A stretch of DNA of 64,000 nt, from NCBI GenBank assembly GCA_001305115.1, contig BCAA01000010.1, positions 1-64,000 on the forward strand, given 5' to 3'. Positions 47,422 to 57,570 of this stretch are shown here, piece by piece. Position 1 is the stretch's first letter; each line of letters begins with the position of its first letter. Under the pieces are notes generated by a model. The model ran no database searches, was not told where the DNA came from, and saw only the letters and a program-made list of their open reading frames with translations. The translations under genes and the position numbers were made by a program. The DNA comes from Clostridia bacterium UC5.1-1E11 (lineage in GTDB: Bacteria; Bacillota; Clostridia; Oscillospirales; Acutalibacteraceae).

Positions 47422-48682
47422 ATGAAAAAACCATTTGTCACCAAAGAACAGTTACAAGCGATTGTCGAAGAATATCCGACGCCATTCCATCTCTATGATG
47501 AAAAAGGAATTCGCACGCGCGCGCGCAACCTGCAAAAGGCGTTCGCATGGAATAAGGGCTTTAAGGAATATTTCGCTGTCAAAGCCACACCGAACCCGTT
47601 CATTTTAAAGATTTTACAGGAAGAGGGCTGTGGAGTTGACTGCTCTTCTTTAACCGAGTTGATGATGGCAGAGACGTGCGGTTTTTCGGGAAAGGCGATT
47701 ATGTTTTCTTCCAACGACACACCCGCTCAAGATTTTGAATATGCGGCTAAATTGCATGCAACGATCAATCTGGATGATTTCACCCACATTGACTTTTTAA
47801 ACAGCTTGGTTGGAATTCCGGAGACGATCAGCTGCCGGTATAATCCGGGTGGGACGTTTGCAATCAGCAATACAATTATGGACAACCCCGGCGATGCAAA
47901 ATATGGATTTACGAAAGAGCAGATGATCGAGGGGTATAAAAAAATTGCAGAAGCTGGGTGCAAAGCACTTTGGAATCCATGCGTTCCTCGCCAGCAATAC
48001 CACAACGAACGAGTATTATCCAACTTTGGCGCGCATTTTGTTTGAGCTTGCAGTGGAATTGAACGAGAAAACCGGAGCGCATATCGCCTTCATCAATCTC
48101 TCCGGCGGCGTTGGTATCCCGTATCGTCCCGATCAACAAGAAGTGGACATTCTGGCAGTGGGGGAAGGGGTACGCAAAGCTTATGAGGAGGTTTTGGTCC
48201 CCGCTGGCATGGGCGATGTGGCAATCTTTACGGAGCTGGGCCGTTACATGTTGGGACCGAACGGCTGCTTGGTCACAAAGGCGATTCATGAAAAGCACAC
48301 GTACAAAGAATATATCGGAGTGGATGCCTGTGCCGCCAACCTGATGCGCCCGGCGATGTATGGTGCATACCACCACATCACTGTGATGGGAAAAGAAGAT
48401 CAGCCCTGTGACCACAAATATGATGTCACCGGCGGCCTCTGTGAAAACAATGACAAATTTGCCATCGACCGGATGCTTCCGAAGATTGATATGGGAGATC
48501 TTTTAGTCCTGCACGATACTGGTGCACACGGCTTTTCTATGGGATATAATTACAACGGAAAGTTGCGTTCGGCAGAAATCCTTTTGAAAGAGGATGGAAC
48601 AGCGCAATTGATTCGCCGTGCAGAAACGCCGAAGGATTATTTTGCAACGTTTGATTTTACAGGCCTGTTTGACCGGTATTGA
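47422..48682 (+). CDS. lysA: Diaminopimelate decarboxylase, frameshifted
   Basis: LysA decarboxylates meso-diaminopimelate to lysine with PLP. The N-terminal barrel has YPTPFHLYDEKGIRTRARNL, FKEYFAVKATPNPFIL with the PLP lysine, and GCGVDCSSLTELMMA. After the break come GAKHFGIHAFLASN, INLSGGVGIPYRPDQ and IFTELGRYMLGPNGCLVT. The C-terminal domain has GVDACAANLMRPAMYGAYHHI, TGGLCENNDKFAIDR and HDTGAHGFSMGYNYNG. The break lies at GGG 47956–47958; two Gs restore EAGAKHFGIH. About 419 residues result. A GTGGGAGCC site precedes the ATG. A truncated copy of this 5' end occurs at 49733. Confidence 0.88.
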
Positions 48683-48780
48683 GAATTCCTCCCTTTAAAG
48701 GAGTGGCAAAGAGCATTGGCCGCCAAGAAAAGGGCTTTCGGGGATTCGACATATTGAAGAGCGGTTTTGCATGAATAAAC

Positions 48781-48818
48781 CAAAGCTTTCCCCTACAATC
48801 GAGTGGGAATGCTTTGGC
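48781..48818 (+). repeat. Hairpin downstream of lysA
   Basis: CCAAAGC (48781–48787) pairs with GCTTTGG (48812–48818), with an inner TCCC/GGGA pairing. No T-tract follows, so its role is unclear. Confidence 0.5.
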
Positions 48819-48876
48819 TATTACAGATGCCATTTATTAAAATGACAGTATATTTATTACAAATGATTACAGTTTT

Positions 48877-48903
48877 GCCCGCGGATTTTTCCGCGGGCTT
48901 TTT
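48877..48903 (+). terminator. Rho-independent terminator
   Basis: GCCCGCGGA (48877–48885) pairs with TCCGCGGGC (48890–48898), followed by five Ts. It probably ends lysA transcription. Confidence 0.85.
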
Positions 48904-49040
48904 GTATGAATAAAACCGCTCGCCTTGCGAGTGGTACAAAAGAAGGCTTATGGCGATGATATAGAAAAAAGACCTCCTTTTGTTGAAGAATGTTTTTACG
49001 GTCTGGCAACTGCCAAGAACAACAAAAGGAGGATATTTCA

Positions 49041-49660
49041 ATGAATGACAGAAACCGTTTATCACATAGGATGAAATTGCAAATATCATATCGCATTGTC
49101 GATGATAACCTAAACCAACCAGACCTATGGAGGTTGATCAAAACGGAAAAATCCTATTTCATAGGAACCTACCTTATGGGAAAGTGTGTGATTTAGATCG
49201 CGATCGTATTTGCTCCAAGGTATAGAAGGAAGATGTTTTGTAAAGAAACGAGGCGGGAGATCGGAGAAATTCTGAGGACTCTTTGCGAATGGAAAAAGAC
49301 AAAAATTGTGGAAGCAGAAGGATGTCCGAATCGTGTGCATCTGTTGGGAGAAATACCGTCCAAAGGGTTGATGTCAAGCTTCATGGAATATTTGAAAGGA
49401 AACAGTAGTCTGATAATCCACGAAAATATCCAGACCGGAATCGGGAATTATAGTGTAGAGAATATTCTGTAGATATAGTAGGAAAGGATGCAAAAAGGAT
49501 TCAAAGAGCACATCCAAAAGCAGTTGAAAGAAGGTAAGACAGGAGAACAGCTGACGATGGGAAACTTTGAAAAAACTCGTTTACGAGTAGCAAGTAACAA
49601 ACCTTTTGCAGCTGCCAGAGCGTACCAACGTGGCATGACACGTGCTGCCAGCAATATAGG
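49041..49660 (+). mobile_element. Degraded IS200/IS605-type transposase (tnpA) relic
   Basis: Fragments of an IS200-like Y1 transposase occur in order but in different frames. Near 49078 an NCKYHI segment matches the usual WNCKYHIVF. Around 49200–49230, AIVFAPRYRRK is followed in the frame starting at 49233 by EIGEILRTLCEWKKTKIVEAEGCPNRVHLLGEIPSKG and SSFMEYLKGNSSLII. In the frame starting at 49488, KEHIQKQLKEGKTGEQLTM gives the C-terminal part. The HUH motif has lost a histidine (NRVH instead of DHIH), the catalytic Tyr region is scrambled and an unrelated stretch splits the N-terminus. Multiple lesions beyond single homopolymers make this a true relic. GAGTGG/CCGCTC-type hairpins near 48910–48930 may be its left end. 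Confidence 0.7.
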
Positions 49661-49676
49661 GTTTCGCCCGCATATA

Positions 49677-49712
49677 AAATATCCCCCGCTTTTGCCGGGG
49701 GATATTTATTTG
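49677..49712 (+). terminator. Strong hairpin at the end of the IS relic
   Basis: AAATATCCCCCG (49677–49688) pairs with CGGGGGATATTT (49696–49707), loop CTTTTGC. It may be a terminator or the right-end hairpin of the IS200-like element. Confidence 0.7.
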
Positions 49713-49732
49713 TTGGGTTTTGTTTGAATTCT

Positions 49733-49819
49733 ATGAAAGTACCGTTTGTCACGAAAGAATCATTACAAACGATTTTCGAAGAATATCCGATGTCATTCTA
49801 TTTTTTCAAATTACCATGA
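49733..49819 (+). pseudogene. 28-codon stub of a second lysA copy
   Basis: The short frame reads MKVPFVTKESLQTIFEEYP and then MSFYFFKLP before a stop. It aligns without gaps to the LysA N-terminus MKKPFVTKEQLQAIVEEYP TPFHLYDEK, about 2.3 kb upstream, with high identity in protein and DNA. Homology stops abruptly after about 80 bases. It is a relic of a duplication, separated from lysA by the IS200-like relic. It lacks a clear ribosome site and is unlikely to be functional. Confidence 0.8.
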
Positions 49820-49857
49820 ATAACAGTATGAATTTATTGATAAACGATAAAAATATA

Positions 49858-49886
49858 TTGCAAAACAGTTGTTAGCGTGTTACAAT
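49858..49886 (+). promoter_or_regulatory. Sigma-A promoter of the DUF2975–HTH pair
   Basis: TTGCAA (49858–49863), 17 bases, TACAAT (49881–49886), 30 bases before the DUF2975 start. Confidence 0.8.
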
Positions 49887-49915
49887 AGAAGCAGAAAATC
49901 AAAGGAGGATTCACG

Positions 49916-50362
49916 ATGTGGACGAAATCGAAATCTCTGATGCTTTCCATTTTTTGTACGAGGCTGTTTTTTGTACTTTTGGTAGCTGGAGTGATCTTTG
50001 CACCACAGATTGTCGTTTGGTACTTCGGCAATTCACCGGCAGCGCAATCGATCCATTTGGCCTTCCGAATAACCATTTACTGCTGTGCAGTTCCCGGCTT
50101 TTTTCTCCTGCTGTGTCTGCACCGGTTATTGCGCAACATTCGCCGGGAGCGTGTATTTGAAAAGGAGAATGTCACGTTATTGCGAGTGATCTCCTGGTTG
50201 TGTATTGCTGTTGGTGTGGTGACTTTGGTCTCCGGTTTGTATTATACATCGTTTTTTCTGGTGGCAGCCGCAGCAGCTTTCTGTGGCCTCATTGTCCGGG
50301 TGGTCAAAAATGTATTTGAACAGGCCATTGCAATCAAGACAGAAAACGATTATACGATCTGA
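49916..50362 (+). CDS. DUF2975 membrane protein
   Basis: The 148-residue protein has four membrane helices (LSIFCTRLFFVLLVAGVIFAP, FRITIYCCAVPGFFLLLCLH, VISWLCIAVGVVTLVSGLYY, FFLVAAAAAFCGLIVRVV). LHRLLRNIRRERVFEKENV lies between the second and third, the signature loop of DUF2975. These proteins are usually paired with a small XRE/YozG-type regulator, as here, and their function is unknown. AAAGGAGGATTCACG precedes the ATG. The HTH gene starts 29 bases after the stop. Confidence 0.85.
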   Translation: MWTKSKSLMLSIFCTRLFFVLLVAGVIFAPQIVVWYFGNSPAAQSIHLAFRITIYCCAVPGFFLLLCLHRLLRNIRRERVFEKENVTLLRVISWLCIAVGVVTLVSGLYYTSFFLVAAAAAFCGLIVRVVKNVFEQAIAIKTENDYTI

Positions 50363-50391
50363 TACGTTTGAGCGATGAAAGGAAGAACGAC

Positions 50392-50598
50392 ATGCCGATT
50401 GTTGTCAATCTGGACGTCATGATGGCCAAGAGAAAAATCTCGGCAGGCGAATTGGCGGAAAAAGTGGGAATTACCCCTGCGAATCTCTCTATTTTAAAAA
50501 ATAACAAGGCCAAGGCGATCCGGTTTTCAACCCTAGAAGCAATCTGCCGTGCGTTGGACTGTCAACCTGCGGACATCTTAGAATATCGAGAATTCTGA
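50392..50598 (+). CDS. Small XRE-family (YozG-like) transcriptional regulator
   Basis: The 68-residue protein is a single HTH: IVVNLDVMMAKRKISAGELAEKVGITPANLSILKNNKAKAIRFSTLEAICRALDCQPADILEY. Helices 2–3 (GELAEKVGITPANLSILKN) form the DNA-binding unit. Such proteins usually regulate the DUF2975 partner encoded just upstream. AAAGGAAGAACGAC supports the ATG at 50392. Confidence 0.88.
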   Translation: MPIVVNLDVMMAKRKISAGELAEKVGITPANLSILKNNKAKAIRFSTLEAICRALDCQPADILEYREF

Positions 50599-50632
50599 CA
50601 TACAAAAAATGGCGGAAAGGAGCATTGCAAAA

Positions 50633-52241
50633 ATGAATCCGTATACAAATGATGGGAGTACTACTTGCACCCCAAAACCACTGGTGTGCCCAATTTGCCG
50701 GACAGCCGTGTCTATCAAAATCCGGCGATTCAGTCCGGCTCGAAATGTGAGCAAAAGGGTTCGTCCATTCCCTTCACAAGCGTGGATGCGTACTTTGCCA
50801 TTTTGGCGCTCGTATGCGGTTATCTCTTTGTTTGGCTGGTAAATCCATTGGCAATTTTATCTCCGAGTTCGCTTGGCGTAGGAGTAACCATCTTTGCGAT
50901 CTGTTTCGATACAACGGCATTGCTTTATATGCGAAAGCGGGCTGTTTCGCCGCCAAAGAGTAGTTATGCTTGGTTGATACTGGCCATGGTGTCTGCACTG
51001 TACTTCGCACTGTTTTCGAATGGGATTCTGAAGTTTTTCAATCTTATTTTTTGTGTGGTGGTGACAGCCTATTGGATGGCAGCGGCCTGTAATTCCCGTC
51101 TGGAACCTTCCCTCGGTCGCTTTGTTGTGCCGGATTTGGTAGATCAATTGCTCCAAATTCCGTTTTTCAATATTTCCTGTGCTCCCAAAATCTACGAAGC
51201 ACCGCGGGAAAAAACCGAAAAAGTAAAAATATGCTGGCAGTAGGCGTGGGGATTTTGGTGGCTGTTCCACTGGTCCTACTAGTGGGGGCACTTTTGACAA
51301 AAGCCGATGTGACATTTGCGCGAATGGTTCAGAAAATGACCGCGGAATTTGGCGAACATCTTTTGATTATTCTGCTGCGTCTACTCCCGGCGTGGCTGAT
51401 CGGGTGTTACTTCTTTGGGATGCTGTATGGAAATCTGCAAAAGCGTGGAGTAGCTACCCGCAGCAAAGAGCAGGTGGATACAGGGAGAGAGAGGCGCAGA
51501 AGATTGCCGGCGGCCATGACGGTCACTATTTTAGTGTTGTTGAGCGGTGTATACGTGCTTTTCTTCGCTGCGCAGGCGGCGACCCTGTTTTCTGCCTTTA
51601 CCGGCGTGCGTCCTGAGGGGCTTACTTATGCGGAATATGCCCGCCAAGGGTTTTTTGAGCTTTGTGAGGTGGCAACCATCAACTTGTTTGTTTTGGGAGG
51701 TGTACGCTTATTCACGAAAAGGATGGAAGGGCGGCCTGTGCGTCCTATGATCGTATTTTCGGTGCTGATCTCTGCCGAGACGCTTCTTCTTATTGCAACG
51801 GCTTTGAGTAAGATGGTTCTTTATATTCAGCAATATGGGTTGACCCTTCTCCGTGTGTATACCAGTTGGTTTATGGTGTTGCTGTTTGTCGTGTTTTCTA
51901 TTGTGATCGTTGCACAATTCCGGACAATCAATCTGGCAAAGGCCCTGGTGATCGCCTTTTCCGCGTGCTTTTTGATCTTGTGTTATAGCAATGTAGATGG
52001 CTTGATTGCGCGGTATAACATCGATCGTTATATGGATGGGACATTAAATGCCGTGGATTTGAGCGCCTTGTATACGACCCCAGAAGCTTCGTTCCCCTAT
52101 GTGAAGGCGCTTTACCAACAGACGGATGACCCCGATTTGCGTGAGGAAATCTACCGTTATTGGGGGGATATCCAGGACGATAACCGTCCATTCTATGAAC
52201 AGAATCTAGAGCATTTCCTAGTACAAAAAGATACAATTTAA
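50633..52241 (+). CDS. DUF4173 (DUF4153-like) multi-pass membrane protein, frameshifted
   Basis: Two long frames encode one membrane protein of about 530 residues. The first (in frame from about 50665 to 51243) has VDAYFAILALVCGYLFVWLV and several helices. The second (51231–52241) has MLAVGVGILVAVPLVLLVGALL, many helices and the family ending SNVDGLIARYNIDRYMDGTLNAVDLSALYTTPEASFPYVKALY. Six rather than five As at 51225–51229 join the two frames as EKVKNMLAVGV. The ATG at 50633 with AAAGGAG upstream (MNPYTNDGSTT) joins the first frame through another one-base change at about 50660–50672, so the exact N-terminus is uncertain. The family is of unknown function. Confidence 0.75.
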
Positions 52242-52252
52242 CACAAATACCG

Positions 52253-52281
52253 TTGTATGTAAATTCCTCCCAAGATACAAT
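52253..52281 (+). promoter_or_regulatory. Sigma-A promoter of the chromate transporter genes
   Basis: TTGTAT (52253–52258), 17 bases, TACAAT (52276–52281), 31 bases before the first start codon. Confidence 0.75.
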
Positions 52282-52312
52282 AGAAAGAAGACTGGAAAGG
52301 GGAGGAAACAAA

Positions 52313-52885
52313 ATGAAACAGGAATCGTTCAAACAGCGATACGTAAAACTGTTTATCACTTTTTTAAAGATCGGTGCGTTTACCTTTGGAGGCGGGTATG
52401 CGATGATTCCGTTGATCCAGAGGGAAACCATTGAAAGGCACCATTGGATTGACGACCAGGATCTTTTGGATATGTTGGCGATTGCAGAATCAACTCCGGG
52501 GGTAATCGCTGTCAATTCAGCGACATTCGTCGGGTACCGTGTGGCGGGGTTCTGGGGAGCACTTTTTGCTACCATAGGGGTGATACTCCCATCGTTTTTC
52601 ATCATCCTGTTGTTGGCTGGGGTGATTCAACAGTTTAAGGAGTTGCAATATGTCAATTATGCTTTTGTAGGAGTCCGTGCAGGCGTAGCAGTATTGATTT
52701 TGAATGCTGTGCTCAAGTTATCGAAGCAATGTCCCAAAAACATCTTTACGCTGCTTGTTGCGGCAGTGGCCTTTGTCCTAGTCACTTTTTTCAGTGCCAA
52801 TGTGATACTGGTGATTGTGTTCGCCGCCATAGCGGGAGTAGTGGTTCAACTTTGGCTGCATGGAAAGGGCGGTGCAGCACAGTGA
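52313..52885 (+). CDS. Chromate transporter family protein, first half-size subunit
   Basis: The 190-residue protein is a short CHR protein: FLKIGAFTFGGGYAMIPLIQRE, ESTPGVIAVNSATFVGYRVAGFWGA, then VILPSFFIILLLAGV and about four more helices. Two half-size CHR proteins encoded in tandem form one transporter, probably with inverted topology. Chromate efflux is shown for some members only, and the natural anion is unclear. GGGGAGGAAACAAA precedes the ATG. Its stop overlaps the next start (GTGA). Confidence 0.88.
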   Translation: MKQESFKQRYVKLFITFLKIGAFTFGGGYAMIPLIQRETIERHHWIDDQDLLDMLAIAESTPGVIAVNSATFVGYRVAGFWGALFATIGVILPSFFIILLLAGVIQQFKELQYVNYAFVGVRAGVAVLILNAVLKLSKQCPKNIFTLLVAAVAFVLVTFFSANVILVIVFAAIAGVVVQLWLHGKGGAAQ

Positions 52886-53445
52886 CATTGCTTCATCTGT
52901 TTTTTACCTTCTTTAAGATCGGGCTTTTTACCATCGGCGGTGGGTACGCAATGATTCCGTTGATTCAAGAAGAAGTACAGCGGAACCATTGGTTGCAACC
53001 GACGGATTTGATCGATTTTATCGCTGTCAGCGAATCGACTCCCGGACCATTTGCCGTGAATATTGCAACTTATATCGGAGCTGAAACCGAAGGAATTGCG
53101 GGAGCAATTTGTGCGACAGCCGGTGTAGTATTGCCGTCCTTCCTGATCATCCTTTTGGTGGCCAAATGGTTTTTGTCCATGCAGGAAAATCGCTTTGTAC
53201 AGGGCGCGCTATACGGCCTGCGGCCAGCGGTGGTGGGGTTGATTGCGGCGGCAGCTTTTTCAATCAGCTCGACCAATTTCTTCCCGGAAGGAACGTTCTC
53301 TTCTGTCAATTGGACTGGGATTGCCATTTTTGCTTTGGCGTTTCTCCTGATGCTCTGGAAAAAGCCACATCCCATTTTATTGATCTTGTTTTCAGCCAGT
53401 CTGGGGATTGTTTTTTGTTCGGCACAGGAGTTTATTCCATTTTAG
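52882..53445 (+). CDS. Chromate transporter family protein, second half-size subunit
   Basis: The 187-residue protein begins with GTG and reads TLLHLFFTFFKIGLFTIGGGYAMIPLIQEEV. ESTPGPFAVNIATYIGAETEGIAGA and VVLPSFLIILLVAKW follow, parallel to its partner. The GTG overlaps the stop codon of the first gene by three bases, so the pair is translationally coupled. About six membrane helices are expected. A terminator follows at 53456. Confidence 0.88.
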   Translation: MTLLHLFFTFFKIGLFTIGGGYAMIPLIQEEVQRNHWLQPTDLIDFIAVSESTPGPFAVNIATYIGAETEGIAGAICATAGVVLPSFLIILLVAKWFLSMQENRFVQGALYGLRPAVVGLIAAAAFSISSTNFFPEGTFSSVNWTGIAIFALAFLLMLWKKPHPILLILFSASLGIVFCSAQEFIPF

Positions 53446-53455
53446 AGATGCTTAA

Positions 53456-53503
53456 AAAGCGCCTGCAAAACATCGTTTGGGATGCTTCGCAGGCGCTTTC
53501 GTT
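53456..53503 (+). terminator. Hairpin terminator after the CHR pair
   Basis: AAAGCGCCTGC (53456–53466) pairs with GCAGGCGCTTT (53489–53499), with a 22-base loop and TTTC following. Confidence 0.7.
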
Positions 53504-53619
53504 TGGAAACAAAAGGATAAGAATTTCTGGAGAATTTGGCGTTTTTGTACAGAAAACCGAGTGGAAAGTGTGTATCAGCATAAAAAAACAAAAAAGTCAA
53601 GGTAAAACCACAAATTACC

Positions 53620-53648
53620 TTGACAAACACTATATATTGTTATAAAAT
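53620..53648 (+). promoter_or_regulatory. Promoter of the rpoB operon with an overlapping inverted repeat
   Basis: TTGACA (53620–53625), 17 bases, TAAAAT (53643–53648). The inverted repeat AAGGTAA…TTACCTT (53599–53621) overlaps the -35 box. A leader hairpin CACAACT/AGTTGTG (53704–53710 with 53743–53749) lies before rpoB. Confidence 0.7.
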
Positions 53649-53807
53649 ATTAAACTGCATCATCATGGAAAGATATACGCATGTCCATGTTTGATTATCA
53701 TATCACAACTCCTCTAAAAAGGCAAGCCCTTCTTGTGAAGAGAGTTGTGTTTCCCAGATAGATGCCACAATCAGGATGGTAAATTTTTGAATGGAGTGAT
53801 TGAGCCA

Positions 53808-56800
53808 ATGGTGAATGTCAAACCGGTACAGGTCGGCAAAAATGTCCGCATGAGCTTCTCACGCATTGACGAAGTGCTGGATATGCCCAATCTGATCGAG
53901 GTCCAGAAAAATTCCTACAAGTGGTTCCTGGATGAAGGCTTGAAGGAAGTTTTTAAGGATGTCTCAGGGATCACAGATTATACGGGCAATCTGGTCCTCG
54001 ATTTTGTGGACTACAAACTGGATGTCGACAAGCCGAACTATAGCGTGGAAGAGTGCAAGGAGCGCGACGCCACCTATGCGGCTGCACTCCGGGTGACCGC
54101 CCGTCTCCTGAACAAGGAGAGCGGAGAGATCAAGGAATCTGAGGTCTTTATGGGCGATTTCCCGCTGATGACTGAAAGCGGCACCTTTGTAATCAACGGC
54201 GCAGAACGTGTGATCGTATCCCAGTTGGTTCGTTCTCCCGGCGTCTATTATAAGATGGAGTATGACAAGACCGGCAAGGAATTGTTTAGCTCCACGGTTA
54301 TTCCGAACCGCGGCGCGTGGTTGGAATACGAAAATGACGCCAACGATGTGTTTTATGTTCGCATCGACAAGAACCGCAAAATCCCTGTGACGGTCTTTAT
54401 CCGCGCCCTTGGCCTGGGCAGCGATGAAGAGATCCGCGAGTATTTTGGCGATGATGACCGCATCAACGCAACCATTGAGAAAGACCCTTGTAAAAACATG
54501 GAGGAGGCGCTTTTCGAAGTTTATCGGAAATTGCGCCCCAGCGAGCCGCCTACCATTGAGAGCGCCCAGTCCCACATCAACGGCCTCTTCTTTGATGCGC
54601 GCCGTTACGATCTTTCCCGCGTAGGCCGCTACAAGTACAATAAAAAAGCTGAATTTGGCAGGCCGCATCACCGGCCAGCAGCTGGCCAGACCGATTGTCA
54701 ACCCGCTCACCGGCGAGTTGATGGCAGAAGAAGGACAGGTTGTCTCCCGCGAGTTGGCAAAAGAGATCGACGACGCGGGTGTAAGCGTGGTCTATGTCAC
54801 AGTGAACGAACGCGAAGTCAAAGTGATTTCCAATGGCATGGTGGACATTCAGAAGTTCGTGAATTTTGATGCTGTGACAGAATGCGACATCAATGAACGG
54901 GTTCGCTTCAGTGTACTGGCGGAGATCTTGGGCGAGTGCGGCGACGATGACGAGGCGCTCAAGGATATGATCCGCTCCCGCCGGGATGAGTTGATTCCCA
55001 AACACATTATCATCGATGATATTTTTTCCTCGATCAACTATATGAACTGCCTGGCGGTTGGTTTGGGCAGTGTGGACGATATTGACCATTTGGGAAATCG
55101 CCGTATCCGCTCGGTGGGCGAATTGTTGCAGAACCAGTTCCGTATTGGTTTTTCCCGTTTGGAGCGCGTTATTCGCGAGCGTATGACCCTGCAGGCGCAG
55201 GACTTGGAAGTTTTGACTCCCCATTCGCTCATCAATATCCGTCCTGTTGTAGCGGCGATTAAAGAATTCTTTGGTTCTTCGCCGTTGTCCCAGTTTATGG
55301 ATCAGACCAATCCGTTGGCAGAGCTGACGCATAAGCGCCGCCTTTCGGCTCTGGGTCCGGGCGGACTCTCCAGAGACCGTGCAGGGTTTGAGGTCCGTGA
55401 CGTACACTATAGCCACTACGGCCGCATGTGCCCAATTGAGACACCGGAAGGCCCGAACATCGGCCTGATTTCCTATTTGGCAACGTTTGCTCGAATCAAC
55501 CAGTACGGGTTCATTGAAGCGCCCTATCGCCGAGTGGACAAGGAGACTGGAATTGTCACCGACGAAGTCGTCTATATGACGGCGGACATGGAGGATGAAT
55601 ACATCGTTGCACAGGCAAACGAACCGTTGGACGAGGACGGTCGCTTTAAGCATCTAAAGGTCAACGCCCGTTCCCGGGATGAATTCGTGGAAGTGGAGCG
55701 CGAACGTGCGGACTTCATGGATGTTTCTCCGCGAATGGTTGTGTCCGTTGCAACGGCGATGATTCCTTTTTTGGAAAACGACGACGCCAACCGTGCACTG
55801 ATGGGTTCCAACATGCAGCGGCAGGCAGTGCCGTTGCTTAGGACGGAGTCTCCGATTGTCGGAACCGGCATGGAATATAAGGCGGGTGTTGACTCCGGCG
55901 TCTGTGTGCTGGCAAAGCGTGCGGGCGTGGTGCGCAGTGTCAGTGCGGATGAAGTCCGTGTGACCCGCGACGACGGCGAGATCGACACCTATCACATCAT
56001 CAAATTTATGCGCTCGAACCAGGGAACATGTGTCAACCAAGTTCCGGTTGTGAGCGTGGGAGATCGTGTTCAGGTGGGCGATGTCATTGCCGATGGGCCG
56101 GCAACCAAGGACGGCGAGATCAGCCTGGGTAAGAATGCCCTGATCGGTTTTATGACCTGGGAAGGTTACAACTACGAGGACGCGGTTTTGATCAGTGAAA
56201 AGATCGTCCGCGATGATGTTTATACGTCCATTCACATTGAAGAATATGAGACCGAGGCCCGCGATACAAAGCTTGGGCCGGAGGAGATTACCCGGGATAT
56301 TCCGAACGTCAACGAAGATCTCCTGCGTGACCTCGATGAAAGCGGCATTATCCGCGTCGGCGCAGAGGTGCGTGCGGGCGACATTCTGGTCGGAAAGGTT
56401 ACACCGAAGGGTGAAACCGAGCTGACCGCAGAAGAACGCTTGCTGCGTGCGATCTTTGGCGAAAAGGCCCGTGAAGTACGCGACACCTCCCTTCGCGTAC
56501 CCCATGGCGAATATGGCATTGTGGTGGATGTCAAAGTCTTTACCCGTGAGAACAGCCACGATGAGTTGAGCCCCGGCGTCAACAAGGTTGTGCGCTGTTA
56601 TATTGCGCAGAAGAGAAAGATTTCGGTCGGCGACAAGATGGCGGGCCGCCACGGAAACAAAGGTGTTGTATCCCGTATCCTGCCGGTGGAGGATATGCCG
56701 TTCCTGCCGGATGGCACTCCTCTGGACATTGTGTTGAATCCCCTGGGCGTTCCGTCCCGTATGAACATCGGCCAGGTTTTGGAAGTACACCTCGGTATGG

Positions 56801-57552
56801 CTGCCAAAGCGCTCGGTTGGAAGATCATGACCCCGGTTTTCGATGGCGCACATGAAGACGACATCCGCGAGTGCTTCAAGCAAGCAGGTATGCGCGAAGA
56901 TGGTAAGATTCTTTTGAAAGACGGCCGTACGGGCGAATATTTCGACAACCCGGTTACAGTTGGTTATATGTACTACCTCAAGCTGCATCACCTGGTCGAC
57001 GATAAGATTCATGCTCGCTCAACCGGTCCGTATTCGCTGGTTACACAGCAGCCGTTGGGCGGCAAGGCGCAGTTTGGCGGCCAGCGTTTCGGTGAGATGG
57101 AGGTCTGGGCGCTGGAGGCATACGGCGCTGCTTACACTTTGCAAGAGATTTTGACCGTCAAGTCCGACGATGTGGTCGGCCGTGTTAAGACCTATGAGGC
57201 CATTGTAAAGGGCCAGAATATTCCGAAACCGGGTGTTCCGGAGTCCTTCAAGGTTCTAATCAAGGAATTGCAGTCTTTGGGCTTGGATGTCAAGGTGTTG
57301 GATAGGAACAACGAAGAAATTGACCTCAAGCAGAACTTTGACGATGACGACGATATGGGCTTCACCCCATCCGACGATTTGTTTGACGAACCGACTGTGG
57401 AGGACGGAGAGCTGGATGGCTATTCGACGGAAGAGCATGAGGACGACGACCTCTTTGACGGGGACGACTTCCCGTCCGATGGAGATGACGATCTTTTTGA
57501 GAAGGAGGAACCCTTTGACATTTCTTCTGATGGAGACGGCGAACAGGAATAA
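53808..57552 (+). CDS. rpoB: RNA polymerase subunit beta, frameshifted
   Basis: RpoB forms half of the RNA polymerase active centre. Seen in order: [81 protein letters not shown] (the rifampicin pocket, wild-type residues), GPNIGLI, GQNAL-type segments, [13 protein letters not shown] and [19 protein letters not shown]. The frame breaks at the six-A run 54642–54647; five restore [14 protein letters not shown]. About 1247 residues. The last 70 residues form a strongly acidic Asp/Glu tail not found in model RpoB proteins. GGAGTG precedes the ATG at 53808. rplL does not precede it here. Confidence 0.96.
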
Positions 57553-57570
57553 ATAGAAGGGGGTCACATA

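Noticed and set aside
52313..53445. Reading the two CHR genes as one gene split by a frameshift
   Set aside because: Each has its own complete family N-terminus and start, and the GTGA overlap is the normal arrangement of paired half-size CHR genes.
55654..57012. 452-codon open frame antisense to rpoB
   Set aside because: Shadow of a conserved gene, as above.
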